Positions 12,871-24,400 of a stretch of DNA of 64,000 nt are shown here, piece after piece. The DNA lies in the NCBI GenBank assembly GCA_965153455.1, contig OZ234501.1, positions 14,012,001 to 14,076,000 on the forward strand. Reading direction: 5' to 3'. How positions within the stretch are numbered: position 1 is the first letter of the stretch; each line of letters starts with the position of its first letter. Origin of the DNA: Sphagnum compactum (lineage: Eukaryota > Bryophyta > Sphagnopsida > Sphagnales). The notes under the pieces are model-generated. The model was not told where the DNA came from and did no database searches. It was given only the letters and a program-made list of their open reading frames with translations. The position numbers and the translations under genes are program-made.

Positions 12871-13311
12871 ACACAATGTGATCATCACTTTCACATTGTC
12901 GCCTTTTCCAATGTTTGCTTCAATGGTTTGAAATGTTGACGCATGGATTCCACTATGTTGATATGTTGCAACATCATGTTTCTCAAATTCTTATGCAAAG
13001 TGACAAATTGACATCTCAATGATAACTTGTTTTTCTAAACCTTTGGTTAATCATAAAAATTCAATAATTAATCTCAAAATCTATTCAATGTGGAAGAAAA
13101 TATGACATAGAAAACTAATGAATTTTACAAACAAACATGACTTTCTTCTCTCATTTTAATCTCTTTTATGAATCCAACACAACTCCATATTCAAACACAA
13201 CATTTTAAAGCTCCTTTTCTTCCAAAAGCATTTGTATTTCAAACTTCCACAAACAGACATCATTAACCATCAAATTGAAATATAATGAAGCTAATTTGCT
13301 TTTTTTAGGCC
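12871..13311. other. Spacer between copia remnant and Canopy-like gene
   Basis: AT-rich; it may contain further decayed gag sequence from the copia remnant, but nothing I can align with confidence. Confidence 0.4.
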
Positions 13312-13490
13312 CATAACATGTTGAGAGGAAAATTCCTTTTAGAATTTGAAAAAAAAAAAACTTAGTTCTAGAAATTAAAAAAAATTTAATAATTGAAAAA
13401 AAAAATATTATTCATAACATGTTGAGAGGAAAATTCCTTTTAGAATTTAAAAAAAAAACAAACTTAGTTCTAGAAACAAACAATTCATTA
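13312..13490. repeat. 101-bp direct duplication upstream of Canopy-like gene
   Basis: CATAACATGTTGAGAGGAAA with ATTCCTTTTAGAATTT is present at 13312 and again at 13413. Each copy is followed by an A-run and ACTTAGTTCTAGAAA. The two copies differ mostly in A-run length. It lies about 400 bp upstream of the start codon, so it may be within the promoter. Confidence 0.85.
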
Positions 13491-13726
13491 TAAACAAGAC
13501 TTTCTTTCACATATTCATATACGTTTGTTAGCCCATTCTCTAATACATTCAAAAAAGGTAAAAATTTAAAATAATAAATAATAATAACACTAATTTTTTT
13601 TCCATATTGGGGGCTAATAATACATGTATTTGGTTACAGACAGAATTTTGAACATAGATGAACGGAAAAAAACTGACAATGGTGACAGAAAACATCCAAA
13701 ACTCTGCAAAACCCTAGAGCTCTTGG

Positions 13727-13830
13727 AAGAGAGAGAGAGAGTGTTTGTTTGCGCACTTTGCGCTTTGTTGTTTGTGCGCGTTTTGCGTGGTCTCGGTCGT
13801 CGTCGTCGTCGTCGTCGTCGTCGTTGCTGC
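13727..13830 (+). promoter_or_regulatory. Probable 5' leader of Canopy-like gene with GA and CGT microsatellites
   Basis: A GAGAGAGAGAGAG run at 13729-13741 and a CGT/GTC run at about 13797-13824 precede the start codon in a stretch with higher GC than the spacer. GA-rich and trinucleotide-rich leaders are common in plants. The transcription start cannot be placed and no clear TATA box is seen. Confidence 0.45.
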
Positions 13831-13875
13831 CATTGCTAAAGGAGAGGTGACGGAGGTCGATTTATCGATCAATCG

Positions 13876-16425
13876 ATGGCAATGGCATCACGGAGGTTGT
13901 CAGTTTTGTGTACTTTTTCCCTCTTTTTTCTGGCGGTTTTTTTATTATGTCTTTCTTCTTCTTGCACCCTGGTGGACGCGAAGAAGAAAGAGACCAAGAG
14001 CGCGGTGACCGCCAGGAAGGAGGATGTGAAGTATATCAAGTGTGGTGTTTGTGAGGAGATTGTGAAGCAGCTTTCTCGTCAAGTGAAGAAGAAGCGTGAC
14101 AAAGTTGCTCCAAAAAAGGTTTGGCTCTCATGTATGTGTTCTCTTGTCTCTTTTTGCTCTTTTCTTCTCCAGTGCTCTGCTGCCATAAGACAGAGAGAAA
14201 GACAGAGAGATCGGCAAGGTCGGTCATTCACTACTACTTTGTCATTCAAAAAAGAAGAGGGAGGAGATTACGTCAGTTCTTGGATTTGTGCAAGAACCCT
14301 AATTTTTCTTCTCTTGCAGCAAGCTAGGGTTTGTGGACCTCCGTTAGACATGGTTCACATAAATGAGCTCATTCCATCTGCAAGTTAGTTCTTAGGAATG
14401 TGCTAAAATGTGGACAATGATGGCCAGATGTGATTTCTTCAAAGAGTGCAGGAGTAGAAGATTGTCATTTTGGATCAAATTTAGGGTTAGGTGGAGAGTA
14501 TGCACTGCTGTCATAGTTGCATACTGCGTTCTGATATGTGAAATGCATTCATTCTTTTGTGAGTGGGTTTTGATTGATTTTTAGTTTTATTAGTTTGTAG
14601 TGGACTGTAATACCAACAGGCAGCGAGAGTCTGATGATTGGAATGTATGTTCTTGCAGCTCACAGAATTCCAAATCATTGAAACAGCAGAGAATATTTGC
14701 AATATGAAGCGAGAAGAAGGTGACTGGATCTTATGGCTTGACATTGTTGAGCAAGGTGACAAGCTTAAGGTTGGATTCCAACTGTACATATTTGTGCTAG
14801 GGTAGCTGTGGTTTTGGCTTCTGCTATGTGTCAGCACAAACTCTAACTTTTTAAGCATTCTCTTTTCCTACCTTACCACAATGGTTCTTCATGAACAATG
14901 TGGATTGATCCATTGGATAGACTTCCAGGCTAACAATTTTTTTGGTTCTGCATGCTTGCTTTCCTGACTTTCACTTTGTGGCTTTTTGGGGGGGGGAAGA
15001 TTGTAGAGCAGCAGGCTGAGGGGGAATGCAACACGGAGTGCAGAACAATAGAACGGGCTTGTCAAGAGGTATGTCCCAATGTAGTTTTGGCAGATAATCA
15101 CATTTCCATTTTTTAGAGCTGTTTTTTTGCAGGAAAGTGACAAGTATATTTTGTGTGCACTTTGCTTTCAGCTATGGCACAGGGTGCAACAGAACAGAGC
15201 TGTGGCAACTCAGGTAGTAGGTGATATGGAAGTATTTTGTTGTGGGGCAGGTTATGGGTGATTATGACACAGATGTTGCAGAATTCCTATACAAGCCTGG
15301 GGCACAGCGTGCAGGCCTTTCCAAGCTCTTGTGCAAGGATCTGAGCAAGGCTTGTGTTGGCAAAGTTCCCCCTGTTCCCAAGGTAATACTGTCAACATGT
15401 AAATTGCCATACCTTAGTGCTTTGCTTTCTGTACAGTGCATTTTCATTAGTCAGTGTGCTTCACATTAGTCCAAATTCATGCTTTTATCTTCAACTTGTG
15501 CCCATGCTTGGCTTGTTAGGTGCAATAAAGTTTCTGTATCTGGACTTCACTATGAATTTGGTTTCTGTTCTGCTTGTGCAGGACAGGGAGCCTGGAGAAG
15601 CTTTTACACCAAAACCAACCAAAGATGCTGAGATGGAGCGGCTAATGCGCTCTATGAGTGTATGTTCTGAAATTCTTTATGTTGTGCTAGCAAAAGATGT
15701 TTTACCTAGAATGAGATACATTGGCAACATGAGACCCTTCCTCCACAAGGGATGGCTGATGAGTCTGTTTGCATGCAGGACATGCCAGGGGCAGGTGGCA
15801 TGAAAATGTACTCACGGGAAGATCTTACAAACAATCCTGACCTAGTTGGAGGAGGGCCAGAGGTTTCTGACGACGATGATGACGACGACGATGATGACAG
15901 TGATGATGATGTGGATTTTCAGAACCTGGTATGTGAATCCTTTTCCAGCAGATGAATTTGAGTCAGAGGATTTGGCAGCCTTTCAAACTCCTGTAGTTGA
16001 GACACTTTGTAGCTTCTCGTTCTGAAGCTGTAATAATGTGGTGCATCTGATAGATTGATATGAAGCCTGGTTTGCAGGTATGAGAATCAAAATCGAATGC
16101 AGATTAAGCTTCGCTTTTTGAAGGTGTGATAAGCTAGTGCATCTGACAGATTGATATGAAACCTGTTTTGCAGTTAAGAGAATCAAAATCAACTACAGCT
16201 GTTGGAAAGAGCCCACAGGACAGTAAGGTACAGAAAGTGCTAGATGTAGTGAGTCAGATAGGAATTGAGACAGGTAGAATGTTGCAGAGTGCAAAGCAGC
16301 AGGTTGATAGGACAGCTGCTCAACTCAGCGACTGGTGGTATGGGAAGAAGCCATCTTCCAAATCCTCCACAGCTTCTAAATCCAAAACAAAGTCAAGATC
16401 AGGCTCAAGTTCATATGAACTGTGA
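13876..16425 (+). CDS. Canopy/DUF3456 saposin-B-like ER protein (TLR4 regulator/MIR-interacting MSAP type)
   Basis: Seven exons join in frame with GT-AG borders: 13876-14118, 14659-14769, 15000-15068, 15251-15382, 15582-15659, 15779-15928, 16174-16425, giving 344 aa. All introns are phase 0. Residues 1-35 are a signal peptide (Arg pair, Leu/Phe-rich core, end LVDA). The saposin-B-like domain has eight cysteines at 56, 59, 95, 128, 132, 139, 169 and 176, with CGVC, ECNTEC and LCKDLSKAC. After it come a conserved linker (GEAFTPKPTKD, 190-200), SREDLTNNPDLVGGGPE (223-239), ten consecutive Asp at 242-251, and a Gln-rich amphipathic stretch ending SSYEL. The layout matches plant homologues of animal Canopy proteins, ER-lumen chaperone-like factors; the role in plants is not established. 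The SYEL end is not a canonical H/KDEL signal. The start ATG follows a plausible leader. Last-intron anomaly: a duplicated 3' splice site. Confidence 0.92.
16010..16195 (+). repeat. 96-bp tandem duplication containing the last 3' splice site of the Canopy-like gene
   Basis: GTGCATCTGATAGATTGATA with TGAAGCCTGGTTTGCAG (from 16041) is repeated 96 bp later (from 16137) with the used acceptor TTTTGCAG at 16166-16173. The duplicate also copies the first bases of exon 7 (GAGAATCAAAATC). The upstream copy, if spliced at 16078, would read GTA TGA and stop after one codon, so the downstream copy must be the productive one. Confidence 0.85.
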
Positions 16426-17609
16426 GAGGTGGCAACTCTCCCTAGGTTATTCATTGGTAAGTCGACGTTATAGTCACTTGCAAAAATGACGGGTTGAGTT
16501 TTTGGATATGTCACAAAAAAGTTGGCCAACTTGGGCAATGGGCTTGCAGCGATTTTTGTATTTGAGGATCAACCAGCTTCCTATGTGGTGGGTGAATATT
16601 CACTCTCTCATTATTTCATGAAATTCTGTTCTCTTAGATTCTTGAACCCTAGACTTGTATAGGCTCCTGAACATTCCTGCAGACTCTTCCTGCATGTGAT
16701 TGGAGACACTTTGATCTTTCTCCTGTGTACCAGGACACACAAATTGCAGCCTTGATCCTGATAATTGAATCATGCATAGTGAAGCACGTCTTCAAAGGTT
16801 TTGTGCCCATGAATTGACATGAGAATCTAGCAGAATCATGGGTCTATGTAGCTACGATAAGGTTCTTTGGATTGTTGTGTCCATGATATTGTTTGTGGTA
16901 GAATGCTTGTCATAAAATTTTGCATTTGTCAGCATATAAGAAGTTGGTAGTGGATGGATGAACTGATACTCAATAGGTTGGTACTGTATCTAACCTCAAC
17001 AAATGCAAGTAGCACATGCACTAATGTGTTGTGGAGATACAGAAGGGGTCTGAGCTTCGCCAGTTCTCCCTCCATTAATCAATTCACAAGTTCTGAAGAG
17101 CACGAGAGGATTTCAAGTATGAAAGGTTCATTTGTGCATGGTAAACGAAGGCAGGTACAATTGTGTGTGATGATGTGCTGACGCTAAAGTTGCATTTCAT
17201 GTGATGGGTTCCACCAAGAATTGCCTTTCTTATGACAGGAATTAGGATGACAAGAAAGCCATCATGTGAGTCAAATTGAGACTACAATACATTAAATGAT
17301 GCAAAAGAATATGCGGTTAGTTGGCGATGGAGGCAGGTATAATCCTCGGTAGATACCCTAAAATCCTGCTTGACACAAGATATTCACAGGAATCAATCAC
17401 CTTGGTGCTGCTCATTACTGGCTCTGCCTCTGAGGGAGAGACTACATCCGACATTTTGAGCAAAGTTGTTCACCCGGTGTTACTACTGTGAACTGTGAGT
17501 TGGTTCTTTTAGAATTTCATGGAACAGATTGGAATTTGGAACTTGCCACAAGGGGTTAGAGCTGTTACACAATGAGCCTGGTTCATCCTTCATCACAAAA
17601 GATGCACAC
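16426..17609. other. Downstream region of Canopy-like gene
   Basis: Likely holds the 3' UTR and spacer. Base composition stays gene-like to about 17500, but no open frame with recognisable content and no clear AATAAA near the stop codon is seen. Confidence 0.45.
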
Positions 17610-17670
17610 CCTAAAATCCCTTAAGCTACTATACTCTATAATGAATCTAAACACAATATCCTTGCCATAT
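17610..17670 (+). repeat. Dispersed repeat, copy 2 (partner at 8990-9040)
   Basis: Matches copy 1 over CTAAAATCC-TTAAGCTA and TACTCTATAATGAAT-TAAACACAATATCCTTGCC in direct orientation. It is followed by a (AAAAC)n run at about 17741-17766. Confidence 0.6.
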
Positions 17671-20000
17671 TTATTGACTTTGAGAAGGAAAAACATGAAA
17701 GTTGCCATATTTAAACACTGGGTTCTTGAAGGTTGCCAAAACAAAACAAAACAAAACAAAACAAAAAATTGTTGGGAATGTCGGACAGTAGTACTACTTT
17801 GGCAACTTCAACACATGTCTGTTGAATGCTTAATTAATTAATATTAAAAATTTCATGTCAAAAGTTTAAAATAAAATAGAATAAAAATAAAAATAAATTC
17901 CTGAAGATTCAATCTTCTCCTTCCCCAAAATGTTGTTTCTTTCCAAAAAAATTAAAAATTCCAACATTTCAACATTTCTGAAAATAACATAAATTAGTAG
18001 TGTCAAAGGCTGTCAAGGTTTAAGGGTTGTATTTGTCCTCTTTGACCATCAGCCAAGTTTGGCTCTTTCCTCTTTGTGGATGGTTGCCACTGTGGCTACA
18101 TCACAAAATTGAAAAAAAAAGAAAAAGCCCCTGGTGACAGCCTTTTAAAAAATTTTCTGGCTATATATATATATATATATATAGCTAAAAATATATATTT
18201 AAATTATAATTGCTAAAATAAATTTCTTTTTGAGATGTTAAGTAGTCAGAATTATATCAAAATTTAAGAAAAATTGCAAAATTTTTATACATGGCTCAAG
18301 TATGTAGCCAAAAATACAGAAGGATGTTTTTTAAAAATTATTTTCATATTTAACTCATAGCCAAATTTGGCTGAATATTCTGTATGGATCATAGCCAGTT
18401 TTCAGAAGCATCAGCATCTGAGGAATTGTTATTTTTTTCATCTCTGTTATTTTTCCAAGGAGGATGTGTTTTAATAATTCCTTATTTTTCCCCCTTTTTC
18501 TTTCTCTTAATCCTTTTTTTTTTTTTTTTTTTTTTTTGGGCTATTTTGTCCATCTCTTTTTTTCTTCCAATGACAATTTGTGTCATCCTTCTTTTTTTCT
18601 TTTTCTTTTTTCATTTTTCCTTTTTCTTTTCTTATGACTTTTTTTTTCTTTCTCATTACCGGATGTAGTCATCCTAGTAATTAATTTTTTTGTGGCAAAA
18701 ATTCGCCATTTTGGTTTTTTAAAAAGGTCCCAAGCAACATGGTCAAGGGAACTTTTAGGAAAAATTCCAAAAAAAAATTGACACATTTTCAGGAATTTTT
18801 TTTGAAATTGTGAAAACTTTCGGAGGATTTAGGTAGATTTTTTGGTCATATTTAGATAATAGGTTCTAATATTGACCATAGTTGGTAAAATTAATTTTTT
18901 TTTAAAAAGAAGGTTTTATTAGCTAATGTAAAGTGAAATTGGTGACATGGTCTGACAATTTGTATGCAAAGTAAATACGTTTGTGATATGACCAAAGAGG
19001 CTTTTGCTATTCTTGAAAAACATTGGGAATTAGCAACAACATTACACCAAACATGTTTACACCTTCACCTCCAAACACACAAGGTGTTGTGATATTACAA
19101 GTAGAACAAAAGAACATGCCATCATCTTGTCGTATGATATATGTTACGATGACACATTGAACAAGTATGCACAAATGGAGTCATGGTCGGAATGGGCACA
19201 TAGAACTTTTCAATAACCTTATAACATGTATGAATAGTGATATTTAATAGTAAACTTAAGTTTCAAATAAAAAATAACTTTTTTTTTTTCACTCCACATA
19301 AAATTTCACATGTAAATATTTAATTTGATTCATCACCACTAAAAAATTTATCATGCATAATTAAAATGAACACTACTTAATGTAAAAAAATGAATTATTT
19401 CAACCATGCATGAATGAATAAGAATTAAGTAGGGCATTAATAATAAGTTGACGTACCTATTACAAACTAGGCTAGCACTATAGTGAACTTCAAATTACCG
19501 TATTATATATGGATACCAAAGTTTTGGCCCATTTCTAGATGCATCACAATGTCTCTTCCCTAAAGGGTAGAGCCAATAAAATAAAATAAAATAATCCTCA
19601 ATCACACCGTTCTTTTTTCTTTTCTTTCTTTTCACTATTTTTTTTTTTCTCTTTATTCTTTATTCTTTATTTTTCTTCTATTCTCTAATTTTTCAAGTAG
19701 GATTTGGTCACCTTGGCTATGATGATGAATGAGATCTAAAAAATAAAGTGGAAATGATTTTATTTTTAAAAAAAACTATTTAAAAGTTGAAAAGGATTAA
19801 GAAGTTAATTGGGGATTAAGAAGTTAAATTGAAGTTCAAGAAGCTTTACTTAAGAACTTAATTAAAGTGTGTCATTTTTTAATTTTTAATTTTTTTTAGG
19901 TTATTTGCTGAATAATAATAAGCAGAGTTAAAAAAAAAAAAAACAAAAAGACGGGTAGAAAGAATTAGGAACGGGTGGGAGGAAGAAGGACCGGGTGAGA
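17671..20000. other. AT-rich spacer with simple repeats
   Basis: Contains an (AT)n run at about 18163-18182, a T/C-rich tract at about 18470-18660 with long T runs, and the 14-bp palindrome AGCCAAATTTGGCT at about 18359-18372, also found near 61723. No gene supported. Confidence 0.55.
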
Positions 20001-20570
20001 AGGAGGAAAAACTTCGGGCAGGGCGGAGGAGGCGTCGGAGGAGAGGCGGAGGTCGTTCGTCACTAGAGGCGAAGTAGGATTTTCGTTTTGCAAGCTTCGC
20101 CGGGCGCAGTGTGGGCGTACGCCAGCGATTTGCGCCGTGGTCTCCAGCGAAAAATGTGCGCGAGCGATACATCGGAAAGAGTCTGATCCGAGCCAGAAAG
20201 CTCAAGAAGATCCTGCGAATGTTCGGACCAAGAATCGGATTTCATGGACTTGATCCTTTCAGAATATGCCGTGCACTCTCTCTCTCTCTCGCCAAAAGGT
20301 CCGAAATGCCTTTTTTTTTGTTTTTCCTTTCTTTCTTTTTCCTGCCGTTTGCTTCCTTCTCTTCTTTCTCGCTTGAATATTTCGTGTCGACATCGGTACA
20401 AAGTGCAATTTCCCCTTGTTTTCCGCAGCTGCAATTCCCTAACTTTTGCATGTGCCTCCATCTGCATCAAAGCTACAGTAAAAACATGCTTTGTCTCTCT
20501 CTTAATAATTGCTTTTCAGTGTTGTTCAGGGACAAAGACTTTTGTTCCTCACACTAGTCTCATCTCAATT
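20001..20570 (+). promoter_or_regulatory. GC-rich, CT-repeat promoter/leader-like region upstream of the phosphatase gene
   Basis: GC content rises sharply at about 19970-20290 and a (CT)n run follows at about 20276-20291. Frames are open on both strands but show no known motif, so I take this as a promoter and 5' leader for the phosphatase gene that starts coding at 21421. An alternative is a small unrecognised first exon. Confidence 0.4.
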
Positions 20571-20751
20571 GTAGAATCAAAAGGCTCGATCCGAGGATAG
20601 GTGTGGAGTTGAGCTCAGTTTATTGTTGCATGTCTTTCTGTGTGTCTGTGCGTCTGTGCGTCTGTCTTTTTTTAGACAGTGTGAATTTCTTGAGCGACAG
20701 TTGTTGTAGTACACGGAGAAAAGTAGTTTGCATGAAGAAGTGAAAGACAGA

Positions 20752-21140
20752 AGTTGGAAGAAGATTGTGCCTGACTCGGTTGCTCCTGTGATCATCGGAA
20801 GTGGTTATTGTCTTATTGAGGTAAAGATCAAGCTGTCTAGTACAGAGAAAACTGGCATTTCTGTTGTTAATAACACTGCTAGAAGACGGATGTGTCTGAA
20901 TCGGTTGCTCCTGTGATCATCGGAAGTGGTTATTGTCTTATTAAGGTAAAGATCAAGCTGTCTAGTACAGAGAAAACTAGCATTTCTGTTGTTAATAACA
21001 CTGCTAGAAGACGGATGTGTCTGAATCGGTTGCTCCTGTGATCATCGGAAGTGGTTAATGTCTTATTGAGGTAAAGATCAAGCTGTCTAGTATAGAGAAA
21101 ATTGGCATGTCCGCAGTTAAAACACTGCTGATTACGAAAA
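20752..21140 (+). repeat. 125-bp tandem repeat, about three copies, in the presumed phosphatase leader
   Basis: The landmark CGGTTGCTCCTGTGATCATC starts at 20777, 20902 and 21027, an exact 125-bp period. Each copy contains a donor-like GAG|GTAAAG or AAG|GTAAAG site, an AGATCAAGCTGTCTAGTA block and a TGTTGTTAATAACACTGC block; the last copy is truncated and more diverged. It lies upstream of the phosphatase start codon, and a candidate acceptor CTGCTGCAG ends near 21161. Confidence 0.9.
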
Positions 21141-21420
21141 CTTGAATTTTCCTGCTGCAGGCCAGTAATTGAGCAGTTTTGGATTCATTTCCTGATTCCA
21201 CATTGCACTCTATCCTGCTTTGATCCACAAGCACAAAGACAAAAACCTCAATATTGATATGGAATTCTAGAGAAGCAGCTAGCAAATTGAGAGAATTGTG
21301 GCAATGTAATACTGGGGATTGGCAGTTCCTCTCATTTCTGTCCCTCTAGCAGCTGTGACGATTTTTTGACTCAGGGTTTGAACGTGTGGGCTGTGTAACA
21401 TGAGTAGGTGAGGAACTGAA

Positions 21421-24400
21421 ATGGAGCTTTTTGCACAAACAGTGGCATCAATTGCATTGATCATGCTGCTGATCATCATTACACAAACCGAAGCTTCAGG
21501 GCAAGTGAGGAGGAGAGATGAGCCTCCTCACCCTTTGAGTAAGCTGGCTCTGCACCGATCCAGAAAGCTCTTGGATTCCTCTGTGACCATTTCTGCTTCA
21601 CCTGACCTTCTTGGCCAAAATGTAGCTGCACCCTTTTCCTCCTCCTCTCTTCCTGTTCCTTGTATGCTGCTGCTGTCTTGGGTGTTTATTATGGTCCTTG
21701 TAAAGATGCATTTTCCCAATATTCCATGGTCTTAATCTTTCCCATGATCAAAGTAGGCATGTAACTCAAATCTTCCAAGGATGATGAACTAGATTACCAT
21801 TCCTGATTCTAGGGATCAATAATTAGCAGGCTATGGATTATCCCATTGTTGGATACTGGGATTCCTTATCAGAGAATTACAACACAGCTATCTTCAACCA
21901 GTGTGCAGGCTCAGTGCTAGTAGTGAAACTGCATAGGAGGCATACCCTGGCAATCATCATAGATGGTACAACTATCCAGATTGAGAAATGCTGGGAATAT
22001 CCATGACAGTTTATCCTTGTCTGCACCCTAGGTTTGTGTCATACATTGGGAGACGACTTCAACATTTGTGCTATAACATGAGTGAATGTCATACCCACAA
22101 CAGTGCTTTTATGATAGACAATTTGGCACACAACCCATAGCATTCTTACTAGAGTCTTTGTCTAATGTTTTGAAGGTATGTCTGGTGGTCCCCAAAGTCA
22201 AAGGAATTACTCAATGGAGATATTTTCAATGTCAATTGGATGGGACATATAGTATCAATCGGCTTGTAATCATGGACTATATGTGCTCTTTGCACAGGGT
22301 CAAACAGCTGCATATGTAACTGTAAGCTTTAAAAAGCAGAAGGGTGCGGCAGAAACTGATTGGATAGGAGTTTTCTCCCCTGCCAAATTCAAGTACTTTC
22401 CCTCTCCTAGTCCTTGCCAAGTATTAAACATTATAGATGTCCGGAAGTCATAACCTATGCTTATGTGAAATGAAGTCTATTCTGGACATTTGTTGAATCC
22501 TGGGAAGACAAGAAATGGGTGTTATGAGTTGCTTGATGGTTTGTTCTGGGTGACATCATGTCACTGGCATAAAGAGCTGAGGCTTGTACAAACTGGTTGG
22601 CATGAATTTTGTGGAGTGGGTCAGAGTGTTTACAAGACTTGAATGCCACTTACTATGATGACACTGTACCATTCCTGTGCTCATCACCGATCAAGGTAAG
22701 AAAAGAAGCCTTCTGTGCACTGATTCTGGCATCCTGAAAATTTATATTAAATCCCAAATGTAACAAATTCCAAGCGTGACAATATTCTTCAGCAAACTTC
22801 AGGGATTCTGACATTTCATTGTACATAGAAATCTCGGAAAACTGTTTACTCATAAATCATTCACAAGAGAGTTTTAATCTGTTGCAGTTTCAGTATGCAA
22901 ACTTCTCCTCACCGGATTATGTCAAGACAGGAAGCGGTTTGCTCACATTTCGGCTCATAAAGCAGCGTGCTGACTTTGCCTTTGGTTTCTTCTCTGGTGA
23001 TCTGACAGATGTGAGCTCACTTACTCCAATTCATAAATTGCAACACCAACCTTTTTTCTTTGAGACTGGTCCACAGCTATCTGTATACTACAAATCTAAA
23101 ATAGTCATCACATTATTATTACATCTGGGCATATGAACTCAGTATGCTGTACAGAAATGATGTTCAGGACTGCCAACTCAGGATTTTACCTGTGTTCTTA
23201 TGAATTGGAAACAATTGTTTTAAGTGAGACCTGGCAGATTGAAATATTTGGAGCATTTGTTGTGTGAGCAGCCAGTGTTGCAGGCAGTATCCAACACCAT
23301 CACATTCTCTGATTTGAAAGCTCCAGTGTACCCTCGCCTTGCTCTTGGTGCAGCTTGGAATGAAGTATGTTACAACATTCATTTCTATCATGGTTCTGCA
23401 TGTTGACTTTAGATCTTTTGTCTTTTGATTATTTGAATTGAAACCATGGGGGATATGCAGTTGTCTAAAGCAGAATGGACAGCTTGGCTCAACCAAGTAG
23501 TCAATACTGGGGCAAGCTTAAGTGAAATGAAGCTTTACCCGCACAAGCTTTTTGCAGCTCGTACAATGATATAATCAACATTTTTAATTAGCTATTCAAG
23601 CCAATGTCATGACTTTGTTGTCCGATTGCTTCTGGGAATGTGACAGAAACTCAGGGTGCAGAATTTTTGAATAATTAGTTGCCTGAAATTTTGAACAGAT
23701 TGTTTTGCAATTATCTACACCCATTAGTGGGAGCTGATGAAGTCAGTAGGATGTAATGGCAATTAGTCACTGCCATTCAGGGTGAAGGTGATGATCTGAC
23801 ACTTTGTGACTAACAGTACAAGGTTATGACACCACACATTCTTGTTGTGTCTGTTTCAGTTTGCCCAGAGCTGACACAGTTGCCTTGTTATTGTGGACTT
23901 TTCTCTGCAATCTCATAGACATGTTTGGCTCAACTAACATGTATTATTCCCTAAATTGAGACCTAATTTTCCCTCTCTTGTTTGATTGGAGGCATGAGAG
24001 GTTTTGTGGCCCTTTGCACAAACATTGATGCATTTGCCAATGACTATGCAGATAACTGTGACATGGACAAGCGGATATGGGCTAGATGAAGCAGTGCCTT
24101 TGGTTCTTTGGGGGCCTGAAGACAACAAATCCCAATTCACATCTCCAGCTAGCACTTTAACCTATATCCGCAAGGACCTGTGCGGTGAGTTGGTCCCTCA
24201 AAGGATGAGGAAAATTATTTGTTTGAATTGGCAGTTCAAGGATAACATGTCCATCATGCAGGTTGCAAGACAATGCTTGTTGGATGAAATAACTGATTGC
24301 TGTGGTGATGTGTATGTAGGACCACCTGCCCGAACAGTGGGGTGGAGGGATCCAGGCTTTATTCACACAGCATACCTTGAAAAGTTGTGGCCAAGAACTA

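Noticed and set aside
20063-20600. Overlapping frames of 100-148 codons on both strands upstream of the phosphatase
   Set aside because: All are open at once in a GC-rich and CT-rich stretch, and none has a motif or a conserved splice continuation.
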